A stretch of DNA of 64,000 nt from Verrucomicrobiaceae bacterium (lineage in GTDB: Bacteria > Verrucomicrobiota > Verrucomicrobiia > Verrucomicrobiales > Verrucomicrobiaceae). Made by a program: the position numbers and the translations under genes. The notes beneath the pieces were generated by a model. That model worked only from the letters and a program-made list of their open reading frames with translations. It was not told where the DNA came from and ran no database searches. The DNA lies in contig JADJPW010000001.1 in NCBI GenBank assembly GCA_016713035.1, forward strand, positions 1 to 64,000, written 5' to 3'. This document shows, in pieces, positions 18,838 through 28,936 of the stretch; the first letter of the stretch is position 1; each line of letters begins with the position of its first letter.

Positions 18838-20157
18838 ATGAAATTCGCCCTCGCCTCACTCCTCCTCGCCACCGCCTTGACCGCTCCCGCCGCAGAGACG
18901 CGGGATGCTTTGTTTCAAAAAAGCATCGAAAGCATGTTTGAGAGCCTCGTGGAGATCCGCCGGGACATCCACGCACACCCGGAACTACCCAACGAAGAAG
19001 TCCGCACCGCCAAACTCGTCGCCGATCGCCTCAAATCCCTCGGATTCACCGAAATCCAGACCGGCGTCGCAGGCACGGGCGTCGTCGCTTTGCTCCAAGG
19101 TGGCCAAAGTGGCCCCTGCGTCGCCGTGCGGGCCGACATGGACGCCTTGCCCATCAAAGAGCTGCGCAGCACGCCCTACCGCTCGCAGAATCCCGGTGTC
19201 ATGCATGCCTGTGGGCATGATGTGCACACCACCTGCGCCCTCGGCGTCGCAGAGCTGCTCTCTCGGCACAAAGACCAAGTGAAAGGCAGTGTGAAATTCA
19301 TCTTCCAACCCGCAGAGGAAGCCATGCCTGCTACTTTTAAAGGTGATTGGGGAGCCAAGCTCATGGTGACAGAAGGCGTCATGGAAAACCCGAAACCCGC
19401 CGCCATCTTCGGTCTCCACACCACCGCGCAGGTCATGCCCGCTGGCACCACCGATGATGAAACGCATTATTTAAAAGCCGGGCAGCTCGGTTACACCCCA
19501 GGCATCGACAACGCGAATAGCGACCGCTTCCACATCGTCATCCAAGGCAAAATGGCACACGGCAGCACACCCCATAAAGGCGTGGATGCCATCGCGGTAT
19601 CCGCAGAGGCCATCATGGCCCTGCAAATGATCAAAAGCCGCCAGACGAACACACGCCAGCCCCTCGTCATCAGCATCGGCACCATCAAAGGCGGCGACCG
19701 TGAAAACATCATCGCCGAAAAAGTGGAACTCGGCGGCACTGTCCGCACCTACGACGCCAAATTCCGCGATGGCATCATCGAGCAAATGCACCGCATCCTC
19801 AAAGGCATCACCGAGGCCCACGGAGCCAGCTACGAGATGGAATACCGCAAAACCTACCCCAGCATCCAAAACGACACCACACTCCTCCAGGCCACGCTAC
19901 CAGCCTTTCGCCGCATTTGTGGCGAGAAAAACGTCATCGAACTCATCCCCGGCATGGGCGGCGAGGATTTCAGCTACTTCGCCCAAGTCGTTCCCGGCTT
20001 CTACTTCCGCCTCGGCGTCGCCAACGAGGAGAAAGGCTTCACTTACGGCGGCCACACGCCGATGTATGACTGCGACGAGGAAGCGATCAAAACCGGCGTC
20101 GCCGCCATGGCCGCCGCCGTCTGCGACTTCCTCGATAGCAAAGCGGGTGGACGCTAG
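18838..20157 (+). CDS. M20 family amidohydrolase (secreted)
   Basis: A zinc-dependent amidohydrolase of the IAA-amino-acid/hippurate hydrolase group (peptidase M20D), 439 residues. It has a signal peptide (MKFALASLLLATALTAPAAE), so it probably works in the periplasm. Motifs seen are IRRDIHAHPELPNEE, VAVRADMDALPI, MHACGHDVHTT (metal-binding), FIFQPAEE (catalytic Glu) and GMGGEDFSYF. ATG 18838 is chosen because it begins the signal peptide. The exact amide substrate is unknown. Confidence 0.9.
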   Translation: MKFALASLLLATALTAPAAETRDALFQKSIESMFESLVEIRRDIHAHPELPNEEVRTAKLVADRLKSLGFTEIQTGVAGTGVVALLQGGQSGPCVAVRADMDALPIKELRSTPYRSQNPGVMHACGHDVHTTCALGVAELLSRHKDQVKGSVKFIFQPAEEAMPATFKGDWGAKLMVTEGVMENPKPAAIFGLHTTAQVMPAGTTDDETHYLKAGQLGYTPGIDNANSDRFHIVIQGKMAHGSTPHKGVDAIAVSAEAIMALQMIKSRQTNTRQPLVISIGTIKGGDRENIIAEKVELGGTVRTYDAKFRDGIIEQMHRILKGITEAHGASYEMEYRKTYPSIQNDTTLLQATLPAFRRICGEKNVIELIPGMGGEDFSYFAQVVPGFYFRLGVANEEKGFTYGGHTPMYDCDEEAIKTGVAAMAAAVCDFLDSKAGGR

Positions 20158-20215
20158 TGTGGAAATGCCCCTTGGGGCGGAGGTGGGTTACACTGTCTTC
20201 GGGGGCTTTTTGCCA

Positions 20216-20266
20216 AAGTGCTCAGTGCTTAGTTCTCAGTGAGGAACCACTAAGAACTGAGCACTT
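20216..20266. terminator. Inverted repeat between convergent genes, probable bidirectional terminator
   Basis: The arms 20216-20233 and 20249-20266 are 18 nt each with one mismatch, around a 15-nt loop, followed by a T-rich stretch on the + strand. It lies between the stop of the M20 gene (+) and the stop of the ABC-2 permease gene (-), where a terminator serving both is expected. Confidence 0.7.
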
Positions 20267-20271
20267 CTTTT

Positions 20272-21069
20272 CTACTGCGTGGCAAACTTCGTGAGCAGCC
20301 CGCGCTTGCGTGTGAGATTGAGAATCCAGACGAAGAGCCAACCTGCGAGGGCCAGGAAGACGAAGTTCAGCACGACCGCGTAACCGAGGTAGCTCCAGTT
20401 CATCGTGCCCGTCTTCATCACCGCACGCATTCCTTCGAAAATATACGTCGGTGGAAAGCACCATGCGATAGGCTGGCTCCAAGCTGGCATATCATCCACA
20501 TTGTAAAAGACCGCCACGACTGGCTGGAAGAAAAACGGGATCGCCCAAGCCAGCGACTCTGCTGCCTGCCCCCAACGCAGGATAAGCGCCGTGGAAATCA
20601 TCCCCAGCGACCAACCAAAAAGCATCAGGTTCGCAAAAAACGGAATCAGCCACCAACTGAGCTGAAACACATTAAAGGAATACCCAACCCACGAGATCAC
20701 ACTCAGAACCACCGCAGTCATCGCAATGCGGATCGTGCCAACGATGAATGTGGCACTGACATATTCAGCCGTGCGAACAGGTGCGACAAAAATGTTCAGC
20801 AAATTCCGCGTCCAGACATCCTCCAAAAATGAAATGGCCACTCCTTGCTGTGCACGGAACATGATGTCCCAGAGAATCATCCCACCGAGGAAAAACAGCA
20901 CGTAATTGCCAAATTCTGGATTGGTATTCTTCTGGATAAACACAGTCACATTCCCCCACACCACCAGATCGACCACGGGCCAGAAGATGAGCTCCACCAG
21001 ACGCATCGGCGTCCGCGTGTAGAGGAATAGGTAGCGTAAAACAAGGGCGCTGATGGTGCGGAAATTCAT
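20272..21069 (-). CDS. ABC-2 type transporter permease
   Basis: An integral membrane protein of about 265 residues from ATG 21069, with six hydrophobic helices. It has the ABC-2 exporter layout: ISALVLRYLFLYTRTPMRLVELIFWPVVDLVVWG at the front, FVAPVRTAEYVSATFIVG in the loop, and GMISTALILRWGQAAESLAW with PPTYIFEGMRAVM near the end. Its role is export or drug/polysaccharide-type transport. No ATPase gene is next to it, which is unusual for this family. Alternative starts lie at 21087 and 21195; none has a clear ribosome binding site. Confidence 0.8.
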   Translation of the reverse strand: MNFRTISALVLRYLFLYTRTPMRLVELIFWPVVDLVVWGNVTVFIQKNTNPEFGNYVLFFLGGMILWDIMFRAQQGVAISFLEDVWTRNLLNIFVAPVRTAEYVSATFIVGTIRIAMTAVVLSVISWVGYSFNVFQLSWWLIPFFANLMLFGWSLGMISTALILRWGQAAESLAWAIPFFFQPVVAVFYNVDDMPAWSQPIAWCFPPTYIFEGMRAVMKTGTMNWSYLGYAVVLNFVFLALAGWLFVWILNLTRKRGLLTKFATQ

Positions 21070-21281
21070 GAGGGGGAGGCGGACCATGAACGGTGGAGCG
21101 GGCCGCTTCAAACCATACTTCCCATTCCATTCAATAAGAGCCCTGTGAAACCATCGCTGGAGGAGTCGTCGGAATGGCAAAAAGCGCTTTGGCACCCAAT
21201 CGGTGGCTTTAATCCGTTCTGGGTGGTCCTAGGAACGCTGATCCGGCGAGGAAGCGCTGCATGGTGGCGTATAGGCCTCTT

Positions 21282-23762
21282 ATGCGCACTCTCGCGGCCT
21301 CCATTCTCGCTCCATTCATCCTCACGACTCCGTTACATGCCGTGAGGCCGGATGCGGCACTGCCGCCTAGTGTCTCGGTGGAAAATGGGGCTCGGTTTGC
21401 GGATTTGGATGGAGATGGCTTCGATGATCTCGTTTTCTCCAATGCCCAAAACTATGCCGTCATTCTCTACAATGACGTGGAGAAGAAAAATCTGGGCTGG
21501 TTGCGCGGATGGACGCATGTGATGCGGGAGGGCCATGCGGGGGATGCCCATGCGCTGCCGCTGACCACTCGGGAGGATGTGGAATTGCGTGATGGAGCAC
21601 TGTGGGTCGCGGGGAAGAGCCTGATGAGCTTTGCAGAGCTCCTGCGTCCGCCTGCGCCAGCTCCACGCTCACCCGCAGAGTCCATGCGGGCCATCCACCT
21701 GAAGCCAGGGTTTCAGATCGATCTCGTCGCGGCAGAGCCGCTGGTGCAGGACCCGATTTTCATCGACTGGGATGCGCAGGGCCGCATGTGGGTGGTGGAG
21801 ATGGGCGATTACCCATTTCATGTCCATCAGGGCGTCACGCATTCTGGTCGGGTAAAGACGCTGACGGATGAAAATGGCGACGGTATCTACGATAAGGCCG
21901 TCACCTTCCTCGATCGGCTGCAATACCCCACGGGACTGGCTTTTTGGAAAAAGGGCGTTTTTGTCGCCAGCGTGCCGGATGTGGCCTTTCACGAGGATAC
22001 GGATGGAGACGGCATCGCGGACAAGCGCAGCCCCATCCTTACCGGATTCCGTGAGGGCAATCCGCAGCATTTGGTCAATGGATTTGCCTGGGGGCTGGAT
22101 GGTTGGCTTTACGGTGGCAATGGTGATAGCGGCGGCATCGTGACGGAGGTGCGGAGTGGCAAGACTTTCGATCTCAGTGGCCGGGATTTCCGGTTTCAGC
22201 CTGAAACGGGTGAATTTCAACTCATCGCAGGCCGTGCGCAGTATGGCCGCTGGCGGGATGACTTCGGGAATTGGTTCTCTGGCAACAATAGCAACCTCGG
22301 TTGGCATTATTTCCTCGACGATCGCTACCTCGCGCGGAATCCGCGCCTCGCAGTGCCGACTCTGCGTCAAAATCTCAATCTCAGTGGCACCAGTGTGTTT
22401 CCTGTGAGCACTCCGGTGCGGCGTCTGAATCAGCCGCAGTCGGTCAATAAGCTCACCAGCGGTTGCAGCGTCATTCCTTTCCGAGACAGGCTTTTTCCAG
22501 ATAGCCTGTTCATCTGCGAACCGGCGAACAATCTCGTCCACCGCGAGGTTTTGGTGCCGGATGGCATCAGCTTCACCAGCCGCCGAGCGGAGGATGAGCA
22601 GGACCGCGAGTTTTTGGCGAGTGAGGACCACTGGAGTCGCTTTACGCAGGCACGCACCGGGCCAGATGGCTGCCTCTATGTCGTGGATTTTTACCGGCTG
22701 ATTCTTGAGCACCCAGAGTGGATTCCGCCGCAAATGATCGCCCATCTCGATCTCTTTGCAGGCAGTGACAAAGGGCGCATCTACCGCGTCAGCGCTGCTG
22801 GTCAGGCGCGGAAAAGCGCCGCGATAGGCATCGACTCGGAGAACGGCTGGGCACGCGATACGGCGCAGCGCCTGCTCATCGAGCAAAAGGGCCACTACTC
22901 GCCCGATACACTCCACACCACGCCCGCCATCGTCGTGCAGCAGCTCTGGACCATGCACACGCTCGGCACGCTCACGCCAGCCCACCTGCTCACAGCGGCG
23001 AAAAGCAGCTCCGCCCAGGTGCGTGAGCATGCCGTGAGGCTCGCGGAAGATCAGCCTCGCGTGCTGGCGGAGCTACACGGTCTCGCCGCTGATCCCGATG
23101 TGCGAGTCCGCAGCCAACTGGCCTTTTCGCTTGGCAAATCCAGCGATGGCACGCTGCACACGCTCGTCGCACGCGACCCGAAGGATAAAAACATGCTCAT
23201 CGCAGCGCTGTCTTCATCACCAGATCATCCTGACGCGGCGCAATGGTATGCGGCACTGAAATCCCCTGCCCCACAGACCGCGCCTGCTCTCCAGATCATC
23301 ACGCATCAGAATCCTGATCGCAGCAAAGTCGTCGCGGCTTATGCCAAGGTGGCCCAGATCCGTGGTGATGCGACGAAGGGCCACGCACTCTACCTCGCCG
23401 CCTGCTCCGCCTGTCACCGCCTGAGGAATGAAGGCACAGAGATCGGCCCCGATCTCGGCACCGTCGCTGCAAAGCCCACCGAGCAGCTTTTGGAGGCCAT
23501 CCTCGATCCGAATCGAGCCGTGGAGCAGCGATACCTCGCCCACACCCTCCGCACAAAGGATGGGAAAGACCACATCGGCCTCCTAGCGGAGGAAACCGCC
23601 AATAGCATCACCCTGAAACTCGCTGGCAGCACAGAGGTCATCCTGCGGGCAGATCTTTTAAAGAGCACACCCGGCACTCGCTCGCTCATGCCTGAGGGGC
23701 TGGAATCGGTGCTCCAGCCGCAGGACATCGCGGACATCCTCGCCTGGATGCGGGAAAAGTGA
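21282..23762 (+). CDS. PVC-type membrane-bound dehydrogenase with HEAT-like repeats and C-terminal haem-binding domain
   Basis: This 826-residue secreted protein starts MRTLAASILAPFILTTPLHA. Residues 30-80 hold an FG-GAP/VCBS-like unit (ARFADLDGDGFDDLVF). Next comes the Pirellula/Verrucomicrobium-type dehydrogenase propeller (GFQIDLVAAEPLVQDPI, GRMWVVEMGDYP, GFAWGLDGWLYGGNGD, GPDGCLYVVDFYR). Short HEAT-like repeats follow (VREHAVRLAEDQP, VRSQLAFSLG). The last 130 residues are the matching haem-binding cytochrome domain with CSACH, preceded by GDATKGHALYLAACS. It is thought to oxidise sugars or related compounds in the periplasm; the substrate is unknown. An in-frame ATG 7 codons upstream (21261) is possible. 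Confidence 0.9.
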   Translation: MRTLAASILAPFILTTPLHAVRPDAALPPSVSVENGARFADLDGDGFDDLVFSNAQNYAVILYNDVEKKNLGWLRGWTHVMREGHAGDAHALPLTTREDVELRDGALWVAGKSLMSFAELLRPPAPAPRSPAESMRAIHLKPGFQIDLVAAEPLVQDPIFIDWDAQGRMWVVEMGDYPFHVHQGVTHSGRVKTLTDENGDGIYDKAVTFLDRLQYPTGLAFWKKGVFVASVPDVAFHEDTDGDGIADKRSPILTGFREGNPQHLVNGFAWGLDGWLYGGNGDSGGIVTEVRSGKTFDLSGRDFRFQPETGEFQLIAGRAQYGRWRDDFGNWFSGNNSNLGWHYFLDDRYLARNPRLAVPTLRQNLNLSGTSVFPVSTPVRRLNQPQSVNKLTSGCSVIPFRDRLFPDSLFICEPANNLVHREVLVPDGISFTSRRAEDEQDREFLASEDHWSRFTQARTGPDGCLYVVDFYRLILEHPEWIPPQMIAHLDLFAGSDKGRIYRVSAAGQARKSAAIGIDSENGWARDTAQRLLIEQKGHYSPDTLHTTPAIVVQQLWTMHTLGTLTPAHLLTAAKSSSAQVREHAVRLAEDQPRVLAELHGLAADPDVRVRSQLAFSLGKSSDGTLHTLVARDPKDKNMLIAALSSSPDHPDAAQWYAALKSPAPQTAPALQIITHQNPDRSKVVAAYAKVAQIRGDATKGHALYLAACSACHRLRNEGTEIGPDLGTVAAKPTEQLLEAILDPNRAVEQRYLAHTLRTKDGKDHIGLLAEETANSITLKLAGSTEVILRADLLKSTPGTRSLMPEGLESVLQPQDIADILAWMREK

Positions 23763-23801
23763 GTTGCATAGTCGCTGCATCCTCCACTAAAAGCACGGCG
23801 C

Positions 23802-24446
23802 ATGACCATCACCACCACTCTCGTCGCCAGCGCTGTCTGCGGCTACCTGTGCGGCTCCTTGCCATTCGGCTATTGGGCCGGGAAACTACGTGGCATCGAC
23901 ATCCGCCAGCATGGCAGCGGCAACATCGGTGCCACCAATGTCATCCGCGTGCTCGGCAAGCCTATCGGCATCCCTGTTTTCCTGCTCGATATGCTCAAAG
24001 GCTGGCTGCCCGTGACTCTCGCACGCTCATGGATGAGCGGTGTGGATGCCAGCCCGCAGATGCTCTCCACAGCGGCTGTGATTGCCGGATTCTGCGCGGT
24101 GCTCGGTCACATGTTTACCTTCTGGCTTCAGTTCAAAGGCGGCAAAGGCATCGCCACCACAGCGGGAGTGCTGCTGGGCATTTCGGCAGCGGGATTCATC
24201 GGCGGCTGGATCGCGTGGCTGGTGGTCTTTTTTGCTACGAAATATGTTTCACTCGCCTCCATCGCAGCGGCGCTGGCAGTGCCTAGCTCGATGGCGCTCA
24301 TGATGTGGCGTGAGCAGCGCTGGGACGGCGTACTGCTCGGATTCGGCATCGTGGTGATGATCCTCGCGATCGTGAAGCATCGTGCGAATATCCAGCGCCT
24401 GCTCGCAGGCACCGAAAACCGCGCTGGGGCGAAAAAAGCATCATGA
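23802..24446 (+). CDS. plsY: Glycerol-3-phosphate acyltransferase PlsY
   Basis: PlsY transfers the acyl group of acyl-phosphate to glycerol-3-phosphate, the first step of phospholipid synthesis, at the inner membrane. The 214-residue protein has five hydrophobic helices and the three family motifs: GSLPFGYWAG, SGNIGATNVIRVLGK and FKGGKGIATTAGVLLG. The gene overlaps gpsA by four bases, which ties acceptor supply to its use. Confidence 0.95.
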   Translation: MTITTTLVASAVCGYLCGSLPFGYWAGKLRGIDIRQHGSGNIGATNVIRVLGKPIGIPVFLLDMLKGWLPVTLARSWMSGVDASPQMLSTAAVIAGFCAVLGHMFTFWLQFKGGKGIATTAGVLLGISAAGFIGGWIAWLVVFFATKYVSLASIAAALAVPSSMALMMWREQRWDGVLLGFGIVVMILAIVKHRANIQRLLAGTENRAGAKKAS

Positions 24447-25441
24447 ATCACGTCACCGTCATCGGAGCAGGCTCCTGGGGCACCGCGCTCGCGGCGTCAT
24501 TGGCGTGGCGTGGGATGGAAGTGCAGTTTTGGGGCCGCGATGCGGATCTGATGCGCGAAATCGCCTCCACCCGCTGCAATAGCCGTTATCTGCCCGGATT
24601 GGCTTTACCGGAAAAAGTGAGCGTGATCGCTGATCCAGCCACTTTGAAGCCTGCGGACATGCTTTTCTTTGTCGTGCCCTCCAAAGGCATGCGAGAGGCC
24701 GCACAGCTCATCGCCAGCACTCCCGCAGCCACCACGCCACTGCTGGTTTCTTGTGCCAAAGGCATCGAAATGGACAGTGGCCTGCGCATGAGCCAGATCA
24801 TCGCCCAAGCACTCCCGCACAGCACCCTGGCCGTGCTCACGGGGCCGAATCACGCGGAGGAAGTGGCCGCACAGCTCGCCACTGCCGCCGTCGTGGCCTG
24901 CGAGGATGATGAGGCCGCGAAAAAAGTGCAGCATGCTCTCACCCTGCCCTTTTTCCGCACCTACACCACGAGTGACGTCATCGGAGCCGAGTGGGGCGGC
25001 GCTTTGAAAAACCCCTACGCCATCGCCGCCGGCATCGCCCGTGGGATGAAGCTGGGGGACAATGCCATCGCGGCACTCGTCACCCGTGCCCTCGCGGAAA
25101 TGGTGCGCTTCGGCGTGCGGATGGGTGGGCGGGCAGAGACCTTTCAGGGCCTCAGTGGCGTGGGTGACCTCATCGCCACCTGCTACTCCGAGCATAGCCG
25201 GAATCACCGCGTGGGGCTCCAGCTCGGCCAAGGCCGCACTTTGGAGGAAATCCTCACCAGCACGCGTATGATCGCCGAGGGAGTGCCGAATACGGCTAGC
25301 ATCCACCAGGCCGCCCGTGCCCATGATGTCCGCACACCGCTGCTCGATGAGATTCACTCTGTCCTTTATGCTGGTAAGCCGCCGCAGGTTGGTATGAAAG
25401 CCCTCCTCTCCCGCGATCCAAGGCCAGAAATGGATGTGTGA
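24443..25441 (+). CDS. gpsA: NAD(P)H-dependent glycerol-3-phosphate dehydrogenase
   Basis: GpsA reduces dihydroxyacetone phosphate to sn-glycerol-3-phosphate, the substrate of PlsY. The 332-residue protein opens with the Rossmann motif VIGAGSWGTALAASLAWRG. It also has LVSCAKGIE, LTGPNHAEEVA, EWGGALKNPYAIAAGIARGM (catalytic Lys) and ETFQGLSGVGDLIATCYSEHSRNHRVG. The length is normal. A short hairpin (25448-25463) follows the stop. Confidence 0.96.
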   Translation: MNHVTVIGAGSWGTALAASLAWRGMEVQFWGRDADLMREIASTRCNSRYLPGLALPEKVSVIADPATLKPADMLFFVVPSKGMREAAQLIASTPAATTPLLVSCAKGIEMDSGLRMSQIIAQALPHSTLAVLTGPNHAEEVAAQLATAAVVACEDDEAAKKVQHALTLPFFRTYTTSDVIGAEWGGALKNPYAIAAGIARGMKLGDNAIAALVTRALAEMVRFGVRMGGRAETFQGLSGVGDLIATCYSEHSRNHRVGLQLGQGRTLEEILTSTRMIAEGVPNTASIHQAARAHDVRTPLLDEIHSVLYAGKPPQVGMKALLSRDPRPEMDV

Positions 25442-25539
25442 AACCCCACCTGGATAGCCAGGTAACACTTTCAGCACAATCCCCGCTCAAAATAGGCGAT
25501 ACATTATCAAAAGGCAGACCGTAGCCGCTTCATTCAACC

Positions 25540-28500
25540 ATGCTCATCCTTCGCAAATCCTCCCTTTCTGCGGTGCTACTCGCGCTCTCGATTACGACAG
25601 CGGCCAGTGGCATCGAGTTCAATAAGGACATCCGCCCCATCCTCGCGGATGCCTGCTTCCACTGCCATGGGCCTGATCCAGGCACGCGCAAGGCTGGTCT
25701 GCGCCTGGATACAGAGGCCGGATTCTTCACCGCCAAAAAAGGCGAGCAACCCACCGTCATCAAAGGTCAGCCGGAGAAGAGCAGCCTCTACCAGCGCCTC
25801 CTCTCCACCGATGAAGACGAGGTCATGCCACCGCCAGAGAGCCATAAGGAGCTGAAGCCCGCGCAGATCGCCCTCATCAAGGCGTGGATCACCGAAGGAG
25901 CCCCCTGGCAGCCGCATTGGAGCTTCATCCCACCGCAAAAGGCCGCACTACCCGCAGTGAAGGACGAGGCGTGGGTGAAAAATGGCATCGACCGCTTTGT
26001 GCTGGCCTCGCTGGAGAAAAAAGGCCTGAAACCCGCTCCAGAAGCGGATGCGCACACCCTGGTGCGGCGCATTTCGCTCGATCTGACCGGGCTACCGCCT
26101 TCACCAGAGCTCTTGGCTCGCTTCGCAGGAAAGAATCAGGAATCAGGAATCAAAAATCAGGAATTAGAGGCCCTCATCGACGAACTGATGAAATCCCCCG
26201 CCTACGGCGAGCACCGCGCCCGCTACTGGCTCGACGCCGCTCGCTACGGCGACACGCACGGCCTGCACTTTGATAACTACCGCGAGATGTGGCCCTACCG
26301 CGACTGGGTGGTGAAGGCCTTCAATGCGAACCAGCCTTTCGACAAATTCACGCTCGACCAGCTCGCAGGAGATCTGCTGCCGAATCCGACCGATGAGCAA
26401 CTCATCGCCACCGGTTTTCAGCGCTGCAACATCACCACCAATGAAGGTGGCACCATTGATGAAGAAAACCTCGCCAACTACGCCGTGGACCGCGTGCAGA
26501 CCATGGGCTGGGTGTACATGGGCCTCACCACGAACTGCTCACAGTGCCACGATCACAAATTTGATCCCATCACGCAGCGTGACTTCTACTCCCTTGCTGC
26601 CTTCTTCCGCAACACCACGCAGGGAGCCAAAGACGGCAACGTGAAGGACGGACGCGGCCCCATCCTCGTCATCCCCAGCATGGAGGATAAGCCACGCTGG
26701 CAAAAACTGCCCACCGAAATCGCTGAGGCGCAAAAGCTCCGTGATGAACGCCGAAAAGCCGCAGGAAAAGACTTCAATGCCTGGCTCGCCTCGGCAAAGC
26801 CCGAGCACCTCGACCAGGATGTGCCCACCAAGGGCCTCCAAGTCCATCTCCCACTCAATGAAGGTGTGGGCAATGAAATCGCGAACGTGTGCGGCTCACC
26901 CGCAAAGGCCAAAGCACTCGGCCAGATCACCTGGACCCCCGGCGGCAAGCTAGGCCCAGCCCCGGTCATCAAACCCGGCAGCACCTTTGAAGTGAGTGAC
27001 GCAGGCGATTTCGAGCTGAATCAGAAGTTCAGCTACGGTGCCTGGGTCAAAGCTGGCCGCAATGGCGTCTTCGGTGCCATCATGTCCCGCATGGACGAGA
27101 AGAACGGCTACCGTGGCTGGGACCTCTGGCAAAGTGACCGCGCCATCTCCGTGCACATCGTCAATAAATGGAGCGACAACGCGCTCAAGGTCAGCACACG
27201 TGATGCGGTGCTCAAACCGGGTGAGTGGCAACATGTGTTCATCACTTACAATGGCAGTGGCAAAGCCAACGGCGTGCAGATTTACATCAACGGCGTGCTG
27301 CAGAAGCGCCTGGTGGTGATCACCAACACGATCAAACCGAAGTCCAGCATTCGCACGACCGTGCCGATGAAAATCGGTCAGCGCAGTGATGGCGCTATCT
27401 TCGCGGATGGCTCCGTGCAGGACGCCCGTGTTTATGACCGCCAGCTCAACGAAACAGAGATCAAGACACTCGCCGATGTCGGCCCGCTGCGTGCCATCCT
27501 GGCCGCCACGAATGACAAACGCACGCCACAGCAGCGCAACGCACTCTTTGCGCATTACCTCGCCACCCGTGACACCGAGTGGCAAAAGCATGAAGGCACC
27601 ATGAAGCAGCTCGAAGGCGAAAAAGAGGCCATCCGAGCACGCAGCCCCATCACCCATGTGCAGGAAGAGGTGAAAAACGTCACGCCCATGGCCAATGTGC
27701 TCATGCGCGGTGCCTACGACAAACCCGGCGAAAAAGTCACCGCAGAGGTCCCTGCCGCATTGGGCAAACTGGACGAAAAAGCGCCTCGAAATCGCCTGGG
27801 ACTGGCCCAGTGGGTCGTGGACGCGAAAAACCCGCTCACCGCCCGCGTGACCGTGAATCGCTTCTGGCAGGAGCTTTTCGGCCAGGGCCTGGTGAAGACC
27901 GCAGAGGACTTCGGCATCATGGGAGCCGCTCCGAGCCATCCTGAGCTGCTAGATTACCTCGCCGTCGATTTCCGCGAAGGCGGATGGGACATCAAAAAGA
28001 TGCTCAAACTCATGCTCACCAGCGCCACCTACCGTCAAAGCGCCATCACCACGCCTGAGAAGCTCGAAAAAGACCGCGACAACACCTTGCTGAGTCGTGG
28101 CCCGCGCTTTCGCATGGACGCCGAAATGGTGCGTGACTACGCCCTTGCAGCCAGCGGCCTGCTTTCCGCAAAAATGGGCGGCCCCAGCACCAAGCCCTAC
28201 CAGCCCGAAGGCATCTGGGACGTCGTCGGCCTACCCGGCGGCGACACCCGCAACTACGTGCAGGACAAAGGCGAAAACCTCTACCGCCGCACGCTTTACA
28301 ACTTCTGGAAGCGCATGGCCCCACCGCCGAACATGGAAGTCTTCAATGCCCCCAGCCGCGAGGCCAGCTGCGTCCGCCGCGAGCGCACCAACACGCCCCT
28401 GCAAGCCCTTGTCACCATGAACGACCCCCAATTCGTCGAAGCCGCCCGCAAGCTCGCGGAGAAGGCTCTCGCATCACCCAACCCCCTCGAATTCATCGCC

Positions 28501-28721
28501 GAGCACATCCTCTGCCGCTCCCTGAGTGCCAAAGAAAAGCCCCTCGTCGAAGCCAGCCTCAAAGACCTGCGTGCTCACTACTCGCAAAACACCACCGATG
28601 CCGAAGCGCTGCTCAAAGTCGGCGAATCCCCGTCGATCCCAAGCTCGCCAAACCCGAACTCGCCGCCTGGACCATGCTCGCGAACCAGCTTTTCAATTTA
28701 GACGAAGTCCTCAATAAGTGA
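25540..28721 (+). CDS. DUF1549/DUF1553 protein with planctomycete-type cytochrome c and LamG domains (3' frameshift)
   Basis: A secreted PVC protein with a signal peptide (residues 1-23) and an N-terminal haem-type CFHCH at residues 39-43 followed by GPDPGTRKAGLRLD. Then come DUF1549 (LVRRISLDLTGLPPSPE, YWLDAARYGDTHGLH, NCSQCHDHKFDPI), a LamG-like insert (FELNQKFSYGAWVKAGRNG) and DUF1553 (NRLGLAQWVVDAKNPLTARV, NRFWQELFGQGLV, RRERTNTPLQALVTMNDPQF). It is usually paired with DUF1501 and linked to polysaccharide use. The frame as written stops at 28701 with a foreign tail. One extra C in the run 28628-28631 restores ESPVDPKLAKPELAAW and a stop at 28719-28721, giving about 1060 residues. Its DUF1501 partner (31426) is displaced by an insert. 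Confidence 0.9.
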
Positions 28722-28765
28722 TGTCGAACCCGCCCTCCAGCACCGCATCGGCGAAGCAAAGTAGC

Positions 28766-28784
28766 CATCTCGCTCCGCGAGATG
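28766..28784. repeat. Small palindrome at start of inserted segment
   Basis: Perfect 7-bp arms (CATCTCG / CGAGATG) enclose five bases. It lies directly after the DUF1553 stop and ahead of the larger hairpin at 28882-28936. It is probably part of the same dispersed intergenic element. Confidence 0.5.
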
Positions 28785-28881
28785 AGCTGGCCGCTTGGCA
28801 AGCACGACAGACTCCCGCATCCGCGCCAGCGTCGTGGAGTGCGGTGACAGAGATGCGCGGGTGCAGCCTCGCATCGGCGGC

Positions 28882-28936
28882 ACCGCTGTCGATGGCTCCA
28901 CGGCTTTCAGCACACCCATCAGCCATCGACAGCGGT
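28882..28936. repeat. 16-bp perfect inverted repeat (REP-like hairpin)
   Basis: The arms 28882-28897 and 28921-28936 are perfectly complementary over 16 bp around a 23-nt loop. The element stands between the DUF1553 stop and the first gene of the insert. It resembles a REP/MITE-type hairpin; no protein-coding role is visible. It overlaps the chosen start of the following lipoprotein gene, which makes that start uncertain. Confidence 0.75.

Noticed and set aside
21669..23030. Long minus-strand open frame of 453 codons
   Set aside because: Antisense shadow of the haem dehydrogenase, whose plus-strand frame carries all family motifs.
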